DNA from: Atopomonas sediminilitoris
GTDB lineage: Bacteria > Pseudomonadota > Gammaproteobacteria > Pseudomonadales > Pseudomonadaceae
NCBI RefSeq assembly: GCF_022601735.1
Contig: NZ_JAKUMM010000001.1
Location: 272,911 to 336,910, forward strand
Reading direction: 5' to 3'
DNA: 64,000 nucleotides
The position numbers and the translations under genes were made by a program. The notes below the pieces were generated by a model. It did not search any database and was not told the origin of the DNA. It saw only the letters and a list, made by a program, of their open reading frames with translations. Below, piece by piece: positions 46,241 through 55,823 of this stretch; position 1 is the first letter of the stretch; each line of letters opens with the position of its first letter.

Positions 46241-46257
46241 TTAGTGATTACTCCGCA

Positions 46258-46593
46258 TCAGATGGGCATTTTCATGATGTCTTCATAGGCGGCAACCAGC
46301 TTGTTGCGCACCTGCGTCATGGCCTGAAACGACACACTGGCCTTTTGCGACGCCACCATCACTTCGGTCAAATCAATGCTCTTGTCGCCCATCTCAAACA
46401 CCGTGGCCATTTGGCTGGCCGCTTGCTGGGTGTCATTCACCTTATTGACGGCTTGGCTGAGCATGTCAGAAAAGCTCGGGCCGCCTTCTTGCAGTTTAGC
46501 GGCATCGGCTGGCGCTGATGGCTTGGCCATGGCATCCATTTGCATGGCGCGCATTTCCAGCATCAGTCTGTTGAACTGTACACCCTGGCTCAT
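46258..46593 (-). CDS. fliE: Flagellar hook-basal body protein FliE
   Basis: A 111-residue protein with the family C-terminal core [20 protein letters not shown] followed by a stretch containing [17 protein letters not shown]. It joins the MS-ring to the rod. The ATG at 46593 has GGAGG 8 bases upstream; the longer frame to 46611 is less likely. It heads the fliEFGHIJ unit. Confidence 0.95.
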   Translation of the reverse strand: MSQGVQFNRLMLEMRAMQMDAMAKPSAPADAAKLQEGGPSFSDMLSQAVNKVNDTQQAASQMATVFEMGDKSIDLTEVMVASQKASVSFQAMTQVRNKLVAAYEDIMKMPI

Positions 46594-46648
46594 GCTTGAT
46601 CCTCCGACCACGTTTTTTTGACGCGAAGTGGTTTAGTCATAAGGACTT

Positions 46649-46664
46649 TGCAAGTGCAGTGCCA
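46649..46664 (-). promoter_or_regulatory. Sigma54 promoter of fliEFGHIJ
   Basis: The minus strand reads TGGCACTGCACTTGCA, a near-perfect match to TGGCAC-N5-TTGCA, with GG (46662-46663) 10 bases before GC (46650-46651). It lies about 55 bases upstream of fliE and 12 bases past the fleR terminator. Confidence 0.85.
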
Positions 46665-46675
46665 ACCCATAACGC

Positions 46676-46697
46676 AAAACCAGCGCCGAAGCGCTGG
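46676..46697 (-). terminator. Terminator of fleSR with UUCG tetraloop
   Basis: On the minus strand CCAGCGC, loop TTCG, GCGCTGG (stem 46680-46686 and 46691-46697) is followed by TTTT (46676-46679). UUCG loops are very stable. It ends the fleR transcript directly before the fliE promoter. Confidence 0.9.
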
Positions 46698-46722
46698 TGG
46701 TTAACGAACGGCACCGCTGGGG

Positions 46723-48147
46723 TTACGAGGCGAACAAATAACCCTCCACATCAAAGCCGGCATCGCGCATCTGCGCCAGCTTGTAGCGCAAGGTGCGCGG
46801 GCTAATCCCTAAGCGATCGGCCGTTTCTTTGCGCTTGCCACGTTCGGCTCGCAGGGTATCGATAATCATCTGGTATTCGCGCTGGCGCAGATCGCCTTCG
46901 AGGCTAGCCGATTCGGCCGCCACAACCGACTCCGCCTCAGCACTTGCAGAGTTTGTAGAGGCGGCAGAGTTTGCCGGCGCAGATACTTCAACCTGCGGCG
47001 CCGCCACTGGGCTCAGGCCCAAAATACTGGCTAAACACAAATCGGCCGGATGAATTAGCCCGCCCTGCTGCAAGATCAACGCCCGCTGAATGGCGTTATC
47101 CAATTCCCGCACATTGCCCGGCCAGTGATGCGCCTGCAGCGCTTGGCGTGCCGCTGGGGAAAACTGCACCGCCACCTGATTCATCTTTTTCGCGTGCTTG
47201 GCCAGCAAGCGCTCCGCCAACGGCACGATGTCTGCCACACGCTCGCGCAGTGGCTTCCAGCCAATGGGGAAGACCGACAAGCGGTAATACAAGTCCTCGC
47301 GGAAACGCCCTGCCCGCACCTCGTCTGCCAGATCACGGTTGGTGGTGGCCAACACGCGGATATCCAAACTCAAGGGCTTACGTCCGCCAACGCGCTCGAC
47401 TTCGCGCTCTTGCAGCACGCGCAACAGTTTGGCCTGCAGGCCCAACGGCATTTCAGAGATTTCATCGAGCAAGATAGTGCCGCCATCGGCTTGCTCAAAC
47501 TTGCCCGGCGAGGCTGAAATTGCGCCGGTAAAGGCACCTTTCTCATGCCCGAACAAGGTCGCTTCCAGCATGTTGTCGGGGATCGCCGCACAGTTGATCG
47601 CCACAAACGGCGCATCGGCTCTTGGCGATTGCTGATGAATGTAGCGCGCCAAGACTTCTTTACCCGTGCCGGACTCGCCCGAGATCAGCACCGTGGAGTC
47701 GCTCTGCGCTACCCGCTGCGCCAACTGCAATAGCTGCTGACTGCTGGCGTCGTACGCTACCGGGCCGCTACTCGGCGCCGCTTGCAAACGTCCACTGGCG
47801 TGCTCGGCCACGACATCCAGCAAGGCTTTAGGCTCAAACGGTTTAACCAGGTAATCCGCCGCACCTTGGCGCATGGCTTCAACGGCGCGCTCAACCGCGC
47901 CGTAAGCGGTCATCAGCACCATCGGCATCTGCGGGTACTGGCCGCGTACCAACGCCAGCAAGGCATGTCCATCCATACCGGGCATGTTCACATCGCTGAC
48001 CAGCAGGCTATAGGCGTGTTTTTTCAGCGCCAGCACCGCCTCTTCTGCCGAGGCCACGGCGTCAAAGTCATAGCCACCGATCTCCAGCGTATCGCTGAGC
48101 GCTTCGCGCAGCGCGCGATCATCCTCAACCAACAACACCTTACTCAT
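46723..48147 (-). CDS. fleR: Two-component sigma54 regulator FleR
   Basis: A 474-residue NtrC-family regulator: receiver domain with Asp52 (LLVSDVNMPGMDG), AAA+ domain with Walker [16 protein letters not shown] and the sigma54 contact loop GAFTGA, and a Fis-type helix-turn-helix at the end (ETADRLGISPRTLRYKLAQM). FleR, activated by FleS, switches on mid-stage hook and rod genes. The ATG at 48147 overlaps the fleS stop as ATGA; the longer frame lies inside fleS. Confidence 0.95.
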   Translation of the reverse strand: MSKVLLVEDDRALREALSDTLEIGGYDFDAVASAEEAVLALKKHAYSLLVSDVNMPGMDGHALLALVRGQYPQMPMVLMTAYGAVERAVEAMRQGAADYLVKPFEPKALLDVVAEHASGRLQAAPSSGPVAYDASSQQLLQLAQRVAQSDSTVLISGESGTGKEVLARYIHQQSPRADAPFVAINCAAIPDNMLEATLFGHEKGAFTGAISASPGKFEQADGGTILLDEISEMPLGLQAKLLRVLQEREVERVGGRKPLSLDIRVLATTNRDLADEVRAGRFREDLYYRLSVFPIGWKPLRERVADIVPLAERLLAKHAKKMNQVAVQFSPAARQALQAHHWPGNVRELDNAIQRALILQQGGLIHPADLCLASILGLSPVAAPQVEVSAPANSAASTNSASAEAESVVAAESASLEGDLRQREYQMIIDTLRAERGKRKETADRLGISPRTLRYKLAQMRDAGFDVEGYLFAS

Positions 48148-49364
48148 GCCACGACCTCCAACGCTGTTTGACTGCTCGAGCCGCACGGCAACAACGGCAA
48201 ACGAACTTCCATGCACGTGCCCCAACCCTCACGCGACCACACCTTTAGTTGCCCGTGATGCGCCCGTACAACCGCCTTGACCACCGCCACACCCAAGCCC
48301 GTGCCGGTGGCCTTGCTGGTAAAGAACGGCTCGCCCAAACGCTGACGCACTGCGGCGCTCATGCCGGGGCCGTTATCGGTTACCCGCAAGCGCAACTCGT
48401 CATCACGCTGAATCATGCTGATTTTCAGCTGCGCTTGATTGCCGGCCGCTTGCAGGCTGTTTTCCAGCAAATTCAGCACGGCCCCGTTTAAGGTGTCGCG
48501 ATTGCATAACAGCTGCGCTTTAGGTGCGCGGCAGCGCCAACGCACCGGCACTTCCTGCAATAAGGTCTCGGCGGATTGTTTGAGGCTGACAAACCAATCA
48601 TTGACGCTCAACCGATCAGGCAGCGGCAGATCACCACGCGCAAACACCAACATGTCGCGCACTTGATGCTCCAGCTCGTGCAAGCGCTGCTTGAGCTTGC
48701 CGGCAAAACGCTGCTGCTGCTCAACCGTGAGTTCTTGCTCGCTGAGGTGACTGGCATACAGCAACGCGCTGGATAACGGCGTACGCACCTGATGCGCCAA
48801 CGAGGCCACCATGCGTCCGAGTGCCGATAAACGCTCATGGCGTGACAGCTCTTCTTGCAGGCGACGGGTTTCGGTCAAGTCATTGAGCAGAATCAGCTGC
48901 CCCGGCTCACCCTGCAGCGCCCGAATCGCCAGCGACACGCGACGCCCATCACGCAAAGACACCTCGTGGCCATCGTCGGCGCGCGGGGCAAAGTCTCGGC
49001 GAATCACCTCACGCCAGAGCATGCCTTCTAAGGGCTTAGCCAGTAACTGGCGCGCGGCCGGATTGGCTTCGCGCACAACCCCGCGCGCATCCAGCACGAT
49101 TACTGCACCAGGCAGCAAGTCCAACAAATTCTGTAGACGCGTGGCGAGGCGTTCTTTTTCCGCCAACTCCTGCATCCGCTGCGCGCTGACTAAGGCTAAT
49201 TGGCCTTTGAGCTGGCTGACACGCTCCTCCAATACCCGGTAGGAGTCGCTAAGCTGCGCGGACATCTGATTGAACATGGCGAACGCCTGTTCCAGCTTGG
49301 CGCGGTCAGGCTCACCGTTAGGCGTGAATAGCTCACTAGGAGGATTAGAAGACACTGCGCTCAT
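48144..49364 (-). CDS. fleS: Sensor histidine kinase FleS
   Basis: A 406-residue kinase with no membrane helix: a coiled-coil start, a PAS domain (about 75-170, LLPGAVIVLDARGVVREANPAA), a HisKA domain with phospho-accepting His191 (SLAHQVRTPLSSAL) and a HATPase domain (RVTDNGPGMS, GTGLGVAVVKAVVRAHHG). It is cytoplasmic and probably senses an internal assembly cue. It is coupled to fleR and has a sigma54 site upstream. Confidence 0.94.
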   Translation of the reverse strand: MSAVSSNPPSELFTPNGEPDRAKLEQAFAMFNQMSAQLSDSYRVLEERVSQLKGQLALVSAQRMQELAEKERLATRLQNLLDLLPGAVIVLDARGVVREANPAARQLLAKPLEGMLWREVIRRDFAPRADDGHEVSLRDGRRVSLAIRALQGEPGQLILLNDLTETRRLQEELSRHERLSALGRMVASLAHQVRTPLSSALLYASHLSEQELTVEQQQRFAGKLKQRLHELEHQVRDMLVFARGDLPLPDRLSVNDWFVSLKQSAETLLQEVPVRWRCRAPKAQLLCNRDTLNGAVLNLLENSLQAAGNQAQLKISMIQRDDELRLRVTDNGPGMSAAVRQRLGEPFFTSKATGTGLGVAVVKAVVRAHHGQLKVWSREGWGTCMEVRLPLLPCGSSSQTALEVVA

Positions 49365-49416
49365 GGCGACCTCTCGTCACAGAGCCGTCATCCGGCTCAG
49401 GGTTTGAGAGGTATTC

Positions 49417-49433
49417 AGCAAAGACCGTGCCTG
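49417..49433 (-). promoter_or_regulatory. Sigma54 promoter of fleSR
   Basis: The minus strand reads AGGCACGGTCTTTGCT in the core, with GG (49430-49431) 10 bases before GC (49418-49419). Position 1 of the TGGCACG box is A, otherwise it matches. It lies about 55-70 bases upstream of fleS. The -24 half is inside one arm of a 14-base inverted repeat. Confidence 0.78.
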
Positions 49434-49460
49434 ATTTATAAATCCATATAAATCAGGCAC
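49427..49460. repeat. 14-base perfect inverted repeat between fleQ and fleS
   Basis: GTGCCTGATTTATA (49427-49440) and TATAAATCAGGCAC (49447-49460) are exact reverse complements with a 6-base spacer. The arm at 49427-49440 includes the -24 element of the fleSR sigma54 promoter. The opposite arm does not make a second promoter because no GC lies at the right distance. It has no T-run in the fleQ direction, so a classical terminator is unlikely, though an RNA hairpin after fleQ or a protein-binding palindrome is possible. Confidence 0.7.
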
Positions 49461-49486
49461 TTAAAATAAAACAGCCACAACCACCG

Positions 49487-50959
49487 TCAATCTTCTGGCT
49501 GATCTTCACGCCGACTCATACCGTACTTGCGCATCTTTTCCACCAAGGTGGTTCGCCGTACACGCAAGCGCTCAGCGGCACGCGCCACTACGCCTTCGGC
49601 ATCTTCCAACGCTTGCTGGATTAACGTTTGCTCCAGACCGGCCAAGTACTCTTTAAGGTCTAAGCCTTCTTCTGGCAGCACCGCCGGCGAGCTCATGCTT
49701 GGCTGCCCTGGTGCGGCCAGCATGCTGCGGGCTTCTAAATCTTCCCGCAGGGTTTCGACTAAGCGCTCGCTTTCATCGTCCACATGGCGGAATTTGGGCG
49801 GCAACTCGGCCACCCCGATCACGCCGTAGGGGTGCATGATCGCCAAGCGCTCAACCAAGTTGGCCAACTCACGCACGTTACCCGGCCACTCGTGGCGACA
49901 CAGCGACATGATCGCCGCCGAATTAAAACGAATCGAGCCGCGTTTCTCTTGCTCAAGGCGCGTGACCAGCTCATGCAGCAACACCGGAATATCTTCACTG
50001 CGCTCACGCAGTGGCGGCATTTCGATGGGGAACACGTTCAAGCGGTAGAAAAGATCTTCACGGAAGCTGCCTTCTTCGATCATCTTTTCTAGATGCTTGT
50101 GAGTCGCGGCGATGATCCGCACATCCACTTGCACGGTTTTATTGCTGCCAACTTTTTCAAAGGTGCGCTCTTGCAGCACCCGCAGCAGTTTGACCTGCAT
50201 CGGCAGCGGCATATCGCCGATTTCATCGAGAAACAGCGTGCCGCCATTGGCCAGTTCAAAACGCCCTGTGCGGCTACTGATCGCGCCCGTGAAGGCACCT
50301 TTCTCGTGGCCAAACAGCTCGCTTTCAAGCAATTCAGCTGGAATCGCGCCGCAGTTCACCGGCACAAACGGGCCATCACGACGGCTTGAGTGGTAATGCA
50401 GATTACGTGCGACTACCTCTTTGCCGGTGCCCGACTCACCTAGGATCAACACACTGGCTTCGGTATCGGCGACTTGTTGCATCATCTGTCGCACGTTTTG
50501 TACTTGTCGGCTGGTGCCGACCAAGCTGCGGAATAAGTTCAGCTCACGCTGCCGACCACGCTCACGCGCTTGGTCGTACATCTCGCGGTACACCTGCGCT
50601 CGGTGCAGGGCATCGAGCAGCGGGTTGTAATGCACGGGGCTGGTAATAGTGCCCAGCACACGCTGACGAATATCATCGTGCCAATCCGCCTGGCCATGAT
50701 CTTCCAGCAGCAACAGCGGCAAGAAGGCATCCCACTCGCCGAGGGTTTTGGCAAACTCCGTGGCGCCACCGGCAGCCTTAACTTGACCAAGCACCACGCA
50801 CAGTGCATCTCGGCTGCTACCGAGCGTATCGACTTGGCTTTGCCAGTCAGCGCTGGTGCAACTTAAGTGGTCTTCATCGAGGAAATTAAGAATGACGGCC
50901 AGACCATTACGGCGTGTAGCGTCATCGTCAATCAGTAGAATCTTGGTCTCACGCCACAT
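49487..50959 (-). CDS. fleQ: Master flagellar regulator FleQ
   Basis: A 490-residue sigma54 activator: an N-terminal receiver-like domain that has no Asp at the usual phosphorylation position (about 55-57), an AAA+ domain with [18 protein letters not shown] and GAFTGA, and a Fis-type DNA-binding end ([24 protein letters not shown]). FleQ starts the flagellar hierarchy, is inhibited by FleN and, in P. aeruginosa, binds c-di-GMP. It lies directly upstream of fleS. A sigma70-like promoter precedes it. Confidence 0.95.
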   Translation of the reverse strand: MWRETKILLIDDDATRRNGLAVILNFLDEDHLSCTSADWQSQVDTLGSSRDALCVVLGQVKAAGGATEFAKTLGEWDAFLPLLLLEDHGQADWHDDIRQRVLGTITSPVHYNPLLDALHRAQVYREMYDQARERGRQRELNLFRSLVGTSRQVQNVRQMMQQVADTEASVLILGESGTGKEVVARNLHYHSSRRDGPFVPVNCGAIPAELLESELFGHEKGAFTGAISSRTGRFELANGGTLFLDEIGDMPLPMQVKLLRVLQERTFEKVGSNKTVQVDVRIIAATHKHLEKMIEEGSFREDLFYRLNVFPIEMPPLRERSEDIPVLLHELVTRLEQEKRGSIRFNSAAIMSLCRHEWPGNVRELANLVERLAIMHPYGVIGVAELPPKFRHVDDESERLVETLREDLEARSMLAAPGQPSMSSPAVLPEEGLDLKEYLAGLEQTLIQQALEDAEGVVARAAERLRVRRTTLVEKMRKYGMSRREDQPED

Positions 50960-51031
50960 ATATCGGTCTTATTCCTGCGAGGGAGCGTCAAGCAGAACGC
51001 TTTGCCCCCAAAATCATCAGTGTACGGCTGT

Positions 51032-51060
51032 AGTTAAGCCAATACACCGGCGCGAGTCAA
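51032..51060 (-). promoter_or_regulatory. Probable sigma70 promoter of fleQ
   Basis: The minus strand shows TTGACT (-35, 51055-51060), a 17-base spacer and TTAACT (-10, 51032-51037). It lies 73-101 bases upstream of the fleQ ATG. A sigma70-type promoter fits the top gene of the hierarchy. Confidence 0.5.
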
Positions 51061-51091
51061 TTTTATGGCGTTGATTTTTGTAAAGAAAGTC

Positions 51092-51388
51092 TCAGCCGAA
51101 CAGCTGATAGACCTTGGCGCCTTGCTGCGCACGCTTAAGCTGGTTCAGCTCGTTGGCGACTTCTTGCTGATGGCGCTGACACGCACCGATCAAATCACGG
51201 TAAACACCGAGCATTTGCTCCAGGGTTGAGCGCAGGGCTTCGTCATCACGCCCTGAGCCATCCATAGCCAAGTCAACCTGCTCGCGGCACAAGCTATCCA
51301 GCTGCGCTACTGCTACCCAATCTTGCTGATTGAGCGCCAAACTCAGCGCTTGCTGGGTTTGTTCGAGTGCTTGATGTTCTTGGCTCAT
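51092..51388 (-). CDS. fliT: FliT-like flagellar chaperone
   Basis: A 98-residue helical protein (MSQEHQALEQTQQALSLALNQ, later LEQMLGVYRDLIGACQRHQ). The frame runs to 51487 through fliS, but ATG 51388 has GAGG 5 bases upstream. FliT-type proteins chaperone the cap protein FliD and contact export components. Similarity across this family is weak, so the call rests on size, helical content and position after fliS. Confidence 0.7.
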   Translation of the reverse strand: MSQEHQALEQTQQALSLALNQQDWVAVAQLDSLCREQVDLAMDGSGRDDEALRSTLEQMLGVYRDLIGACQRHQQEVANELNQLKRAQQGAKVYQLFG

Positions 51389-51395
51389 AGCCACC

Positions 51396-51776
51396 TCAGT
51401 GTTCAATGCCGTCCCAACCGCTTTTGATGGTACGCAACAGCTGTACAGCTTCATCCAGTGGGGCCAACTGATTGTTGCGAGAGACATCCATCAGGCGTTC
51501 GATAATGTAGTCGTACAACGCCGATAAATTGCCGGCCACTTCGCCGCCCTGCTCATGATCCAGCGCTTGCTGCAGGCCCATGACAATCGCCATGCTCTTG
51601 CCCAGCATCTCACCTTTAAGAGCCATTTGCTCACGATCAATAGCACCACGTGCTTTGGCTAAGCGATCCAGCGCGCCTTCTAGCAGCATTTGAATCAAAC
51701 GGTGCGGACTGGCGTCATGCACCTGCGCACCGGTGTTTACTTTCTGGTATTGGCGAAGGGCCGTCATCGCATTCAT
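51396..51776 (-). CDS. fliS: Flagellin export chaperone FliS
   Basis: A 126-residue four-helix protein with the FliS pattern (ALRQYQKVNTGAQVHDASPH, LIQMLLEGALDRLAKARGAI, LSALYDYIIERLM). FliS binds the flagellin C-terminus to stop early polymerisation. It is the second of two fliS-like genes here and ends 8 bases before the fliT start. Confidence 0.92.
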   Translation of the reverse strand: MNAMTALRQYQKVNTGAQVHDASPHRLIQMLLEGALDRLAKARGAIDREQMALKGEMLGKSMAIVMGLQQALDHEQGGEVAGNLSALYDYIIERLMDVSRNNQLAPLDEAVQLLRTIKSGWDGIEH

Positions 51777-51790
51777 GGCAACTCCGAACA

Positions 51791-51817
51791 GGTTAACAAG
51801 ATCATTTTCCGTTAACC
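51791..51817. repeat. Inverted repeat upstream of fliS
   Basis: GGTTAAC (51791-51797) and GTTAACC (51811-51817) form a 7-base perfect inverted repeat with a 13-base spacer, 15-41 bases before the fliS start and just ahead of its GGAG site. No T-run follows, so it is not a terminator. It may be an RNA hairpin or a binding site. Confidence 0.4.
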
Positions 51818-51843
51818 CTGTATCGGCTTATGCGGCAGAAGCT

Positions 51844-52257
51844 TTAAAGTTTTTGCCCTACTTCTGCGCCGGATTCTGCGCGCGCCTCGACGTGCACTTC
51901 GATCTCATCCCAGGCTTGCTTAAGGGTTTGCAACAGGCCGTAGACTTCATCCAACGAGCGCGGTGTGCTGTCGAGCGCCACACTGGAAAGCTTACGCGTC
52001 ATGTAGTCATACAGGCTATCAAGGTTCAGCGCGATATCGCCGCCTAAGTCTTTATCAAGACTCGCCTGCAGCACACCCAAAATGGTAATCGTGGTGCCCA
52101 CCGCCAGCCCACGCTCAGCGGGGTCACCCTGCTCTTGCGCTAAGCGAGCACGCTGCACACGCTCTAGCGCGCCTTGCAGCAATAACTGCACCGCGCGATA
52201 CGGGGTGACGTCTTGCTGGGTATTAACTTGGCGATAGGTATCAATGGGGTTACTCAT
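51844..52257 (-). CDS. Second FliS-like chaperone
   Basis: A 137-residue protein with the same four-helix FliS pattern ([37 protein letters not shown]) but clearly diverged from its neighbour at 51396 (different N-terminus and a charged tail [14 protein letters not shown]). It lies between fliD and fliS, a place where pseudomonads also carry a second fliS-type gene (sometimes called fleP). It may serve a different export client. Confidence 0.82.
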   Translation of the reverse strand: MSNPIDTYRQVNTQQDVTPYRAVQLLLQGALERVQRARLAQEQGDPAERGLAVGTTITILGVLQASLDKDLGGDIALNLDSLYDYMTRKLSSVALDSTPRSLDEVYGLLQTLKQAWDEIEVHVEARAESGAEVGQKL

Positions 52258-52271
52258 GGCGCTTCCTATGC

Positions 52272-53675
52272 TTAGCTGCCGCTTGAAACACCCGGCAAGC
52301 TGGCCAGTGATTGGGTAAGGCGATTACTGGTGGCCTGTAACTGGGCGACTAAGGTATCCATCGCGGTAAAGCGTGCGACTAAACGCTCTTCAACCTTGGC
52401 CATTCGCAGGTTAAGCGCCTCACGTTGCGAATCGACACTCTTGATCGTGCCCTGCAAGCTGTCTAAGCGCTGCTGAATAATGCCGGTGGTTTCGGTGTAG
52501 GGTTTGAGGCGATTCTCTAAACGAGCCATCAAACCGTTATCACCGGCAAAGTAATTAGACAGCTGATCAAAATTATCCGTAATAGCCGTACCTAATTTAC
52601 TGGTATCTATTTTTAAGGTGCCATCTTTTTGTGTGGTTATGCCCAACTCAGCAAGAATCTTGATCCCGTCTTGATCACTTGGCGCGACCAGCTCATTGCG
52701 CACACCTGTGAGCAAGGTACGGGCTGTAGCATCCCCTGCAAGCGGCCCTACCACTGGATTAGAGCCACCAACAGGCACCACGCTCGACAACTGATTAATA
52801 GTGCCTATCAATTTGTTATAGGCATCAGTGAACTTAGTAATTTCAGTACTAACTGCTGACGTGCCTTGATCAACCTTTAGCGTTGCAGCCGCTGTTGTGA
52901 CGGCCGACAGATTAAACGTCACGCCATCAACGGCGCCCTCGACACTGTTGGTTGCCGACTCCAATGACAGGCCATCAATCTTGAACTGCGCGTTTAGCGC
53001 CTGAGTAATATATCCAGCAGCTGCGCCAGATTGAGCCACGCTCGAGTCGATGGTCAGCTCGTTCAAGCTATTGGTTGCCGTACCACCTGTATTGAGCGCT
53101 GTGACAGCGACGTCATTACCGGTGCCGGTTTTATTAGAACTGATGACCAAGCGGGTATCGCCACTAGAAGGGTCACTCACCAAGTTAGCGCTGATACCTT
53201 CGGCGGCAAGATCAGTATTAATTTTGTCGCGAATATTTTGCAGGGTATCGCCATCACTGACGGCGACATTAAAACTGTCGCTACCACGGGTCAACGTCAG
53301 GGTACCGGCTTGAAAGTCCGCACTGGCACCACCGGCAATCACCTTACTCGCCACCTTGCTGCTACTGGCTAAGCGCGAAACCTCTAACGAATAACTGCCC
53401 GTCTGCGCCGATGTTGTTGCCGTGGCGGTGACCGCTTCCTTATTAGAACTCGTGACGGTGCGCTTATTAAAGGTATCGGCAGACTTCAGCGTAGCTAATG
53501 CCGAGGTAAAATCGCTGATCGCGCTTTTAAGCTGGCCAAGGCCAGTGAATTTAGTTGTAGAGGCTTTTTCCAGTCTTGCGAGCTGGGCCTCTTTGGGAGC
53601 TCTTTCTGCACCGACGAGGGCCTGAACCAATGCTGCCGTGTCAATGCCGGAGCCGATTCCTGAAATACCTGCCAT
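52272..53675 (-). CDS. fliD: Flagellar filament cap protein FliD
   Basis: A 467-residue protein with a conserved start ([20 protein letters not shown]), the [22 protein letters not shown] region and a C-terminal coiled coil ([23 protein letters not shown]). FliD caps the filament and helps flagellin fold in. It lies between flaG and the fliS genes. Confidence 0.95.
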   Translation of the reverse strand: MAGISGIGSGIDTAALVQALVGAERAPKEAQLARLEKASTTKFTGLGQLKSAISDFTSALATLKSADTFNKRTVTSSNKEAVTATATTSAQTGSYSLEVSRLASSSKVASKVIAGGASADFQAGTLTLTRGSDSFNVAVSDGDTLQNIRDKINTDLAAEGISANLVSDPSSGDTRLVISSNKTGTGNDVAVTALNTGGTATNSLNELTIDSSVAQSGAAAGYITQALNAQFKIDGLSLESATNSVEGAVDGVTFNLSAVTTAAATLKVDQGTSAVSTEITKFTDAYNKLIGTINQLSSVVPVGGSNPVVGPLAGDATARTLLTGVRNELVAPSDQDGIKILAELGITTQKDGTLKIDTSKLGTAITDNFDQLSNYFAGDNGLMARLENRLKPYTETTGIIQQRLDSLQGTIKSVDSQREALNLRMAKVEERLVARFTAMDTLVAQLQATSNRLTQSLASLPGVSSGS

Positions 53676-53725
53676 ACGTCACCTCGTCAAAAAACAGCCA
53701 CACTCCCAATGAGCATTACAGCCAA

Positions 53726-53740
53726 TCAAGTGTCGTGCCA
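53726..53740 (-). promoter_or_regulatory. Possible degenerate sigma54 promoter of fliD
   Basis: The minus strand reads TGGCACGACACTTGA. The -24 box TGGCACG is perfect, but the -12 position has GA instead of GC at the expected 10-base spacing (53726-53727). It lies about 50-65 bases upstream of fliD. It may be a weak promoter or a chance match. Confidence 0.4.
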
Positions 53741-53764
53741 ACTGCTTAACGCCGAGCGGTCGGG

Positions 53765-54145
53765 TTAAGCCTTGGCCTCAAACAGCACACTGCCGGCACT
53801 GTTAAGATTTTCTGCCAGCGCCAGCGCCTCTTCCGAGGGGATCTGCCGTACTAAATCACCAGACTCAGTATCAATTACCTTGACCACGATACGGCCGGAG
53901 GTGTCATCGACGCTAAAGTTGATATTACGGCGCACCGACTGGACAAAATCGCTGATGCTTTCAACGGCCTTGTCCACTTGCTCACGCGAAGCCTGCTGAT
54001 TGCTGCTCTCTTGCTGTTCGGCGCGCTGAGCAGCCACGCCGGCTTGAGGCTGTAGGTTATCGGCCGGTTTTAGCTTGACCACCTGCGCTTTAGCTTGGGC
54101 CACATTAGCGGTGCCTTGCAGATTACCGATGTCCATTTGCTTCAC
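53765..54145 (-). CDS. flaG: Flagellin-associated protein FlaG
   Basis: A 126-residue protein: a Gln/Ala/Glu-rich half, then a FlaG domain (VRRNINFSVDDTSGRIVVKV, LVRQIPSEEALALAENL). FlaG proteins influence filament length. It lies between fliC and fliD as in P. aeruginosa. A hairpin between fliC and flaG may reduce its expression relative to flagellin. Confidence 0.92.
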   Translation of the reverse strand: MKQMDIGNLQGTANVAQAKAQVVKLKPADNLQPQAGVAAQRAEQQESSNQQASREQVDKAVESISDFVQSVRRNINFSVDDTSGRIVVKVIDTESGDLVRQIPSEEALALAENLNSAGSVLFEAKA

Positions 54146-54154
54146 CTCACATAG

Positions 54155-54191
54155 GAAAAGGCGGGAGGAAGGTTGAATCCCTTCCCCCCGC
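54155..54191 (-). terminator. Terminator/attenuator after fliC
   Basis: On the minus strand a 12-base stem (54180-54191 with 54161-54172, one G-T pair) has a 7-base loop and is followed by CTTTTCC. It lies 28 bases past the fliC stop and 16 bases before the flaG start. Partial termination would keep flagellin mRNA more abundant than the downstream genes. Confidence 0.72.
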
Positions 54192-54218
54192 AGCTCTTCA
54201 TGAGCTTATCACTTCACT

Positions 54219-55733
54219 TTAGCGCAGCAGACTCAAAACAGCCTGCGGCAACTGGTTGGCCTGCGCCAAGATCGCGGTACCGGCCTGCTGCAGGATCTGG
54301 TTCTTGGTCAGTTCCGAAGTTTCAGCAGCAAAGTCAGTGTCCTTAATCCGGCTACGGGCAGCCGAAGCGTTCTCTGAGATGTTCTGCAGGTTGCTAATGG
54401 TGTTTTCAAAGCGGTTCTGAACAGCACCCAATGCCGCGCGGTTTTTATCGATACCGGCGATAGCACCGTCAATCACCGAAATAGCATTTTGAGCACCCAG
54501 CGCCGTACTGATATCAACGGTAGACACCTTAGCAAGCGTCGACACCTCAGCAGTACCTGCCGTAGTAATCAACGTTGCTGACTCAGTGCCTGTACCTACT
54601 ACTTGGAAAGCACCCGAACTTTCTAGACGGACGTTGCCTTGGATGCGCGCCGTGTCATCGGCCGCACCACCAGTGAAGGTAACTGCCGCGCCGTAAGTCG
54701 TGCCATCATAGCTAATAGACTTAAGGTCAACCGTTTTAGTTGCACCACTGTTGTTAAAGCTGGTTATAACAATGTCATCACCGGCTTCGCTGGTTAGCTC
54801 AAGCTTGGCATTGCCACCAGTCAGTACCGCTGAGACACCTGTCTCAGATGACTTCGCGTTAATGGCATTAGCCAGATCAGTGAGGTTGGCTGTATCAGTA
54901 ATTACCGCACTGATAGCCGCGCTAGATCCTGACTTACCGGCCAAGGTAAAGGAAACCGTACCCGCCGATCCAACGTTTGACAACTCGGCCGAGGTCCGCG
55001 CATCCGCGGTTACGCCAGTATCACCTGACAACAAGTTCACAGCACTCGCTGCCGCGGCAGCCGACCCGGCACCGATATTTGCAGTGGTCTTAGTAGTCCC
55101 GTTGGAGCCTGTAATGCTTAACGTAGCTGCCGTACCACCAATTGCCGCAGCAAGAGCGGTGCCAGCAGTGGTCGACTCTAGAACTTTACCGACACCTGTA
55201 CCCGCCAAGTCTTTACGGTTTGCACCGACTTTATCTGCGCCGGCAGCATTCAAAGTTACACCAATGGTCTCATTGGCATTGGCGCCGACCTGGAACTGCT
55301 TGGTACCGAACTCACCGCTTAACAGCTTCTGACCACCGAAAGTCGTGGTATCAGCAATACGGTTAAGCTCTTCTTTAAGCTGGGTAACTTCTTGGTTTAG
55401 CGCTTGACGCTCAGAAGTGGAGTTACTGCCGTTAGCCGATTGCAGCGACAGGTCACGCATACGCTGCAAAATATTGGTGGACTGCTGCAGAGCACCTTCT
55501 GCGGTTTGGGCCAGCGAGATACCGTCGTTAGCGTTGCGCACCGCCACGTTCAAGCCGTTGACCTGACTGGTTAAGCGGTTAGAAATTTGCAGGCCGGCGG
55601 CATCATCTTTTGCGCTGTTGATGCGAAAGCCGGTGGACAGACGCTGGAGGGAAGTATCCAGGCCTTTGGATGAAGTATTCAGGTTACGTTGAGTGTTAAG
55701 GGACGCAACGTTGGTGTTGACTGTCAAGCCCAT
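54219..55733 (-). CDS. fliC: Flagellin FliC
   Basis: A 504-residue flagellin with the conserved D0/D1 N-terminus ([19 protein letters not shown]) and C-terminus ([20 protein letters not shown]). A variable central region is Ala/Thr/Gly-rich, with a flagellin hook-IN-type segment ([19 protein letters not shown]). The ATG at 55733 has GGAGG 8 bases upstream; the longer frame to 55814 is in the leader. A sigma28 promoter lies about 90-117 bases upstream. No glycosylation island lies between flgL and this gene. Confidence 0.96.
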   Translation of the reverse strand: MGLTVNTNVASLNTQRNLNTSSKGLDTSLQRLSTGFRINSAKDDAAGLQISNRLTSQVNGLNVAVRNANDGISLAQTAEGALQQSTNILQRMRDLSLQSANGSNSTSERQALNQEVTQLKEELNRIADTTTFGGQKLLSGEFGTKQFQVGANANETIGVTLNAAGADKVGANRKDLAGTGVGKVLESTTAGTALAAAIGGTAATLSITGSNGTTKTTANIGAGSAAAAASAVNLLSGDTGVTADARTSAELSNVGSAGTVSFTLAGKSGSSAAISAVITDTANLTDLANAINAKSSETGVSAVLTGGNAKLELTSEAGDDIVITSFNNSGATKTVDLKSISYDGTTYGAAVTFTGGAADDTARIQGNVRLESSGAFQVVGTGTESATLITTAGTAEVSTLAKVSTVDISTALGAQNAISVIDGAIAGIDKNRAALGAVQNRFENTISNLQNISENASAARSRIKDTDFAAETSELTKNQILQQAGTAILAQANQLPQAVLSLLR

Positions 55734-55823
55734 TTTGGAATCCTCCAGTGTACTTGGCGATATGCCTGAGTCAGCGATCTGCGGTGCTATCTCAGGCAGC
55801 CATGCAGTTCGCATTCGTAGTAG

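Noticed and set aside
49447..49479. A second, divergent sigma54 promoter from the other arm of the inverted repeat
   Set aside because: GG at 49456-49457 has AA rather than GC at the required spacing, and no plus-strand gene lies downstream.
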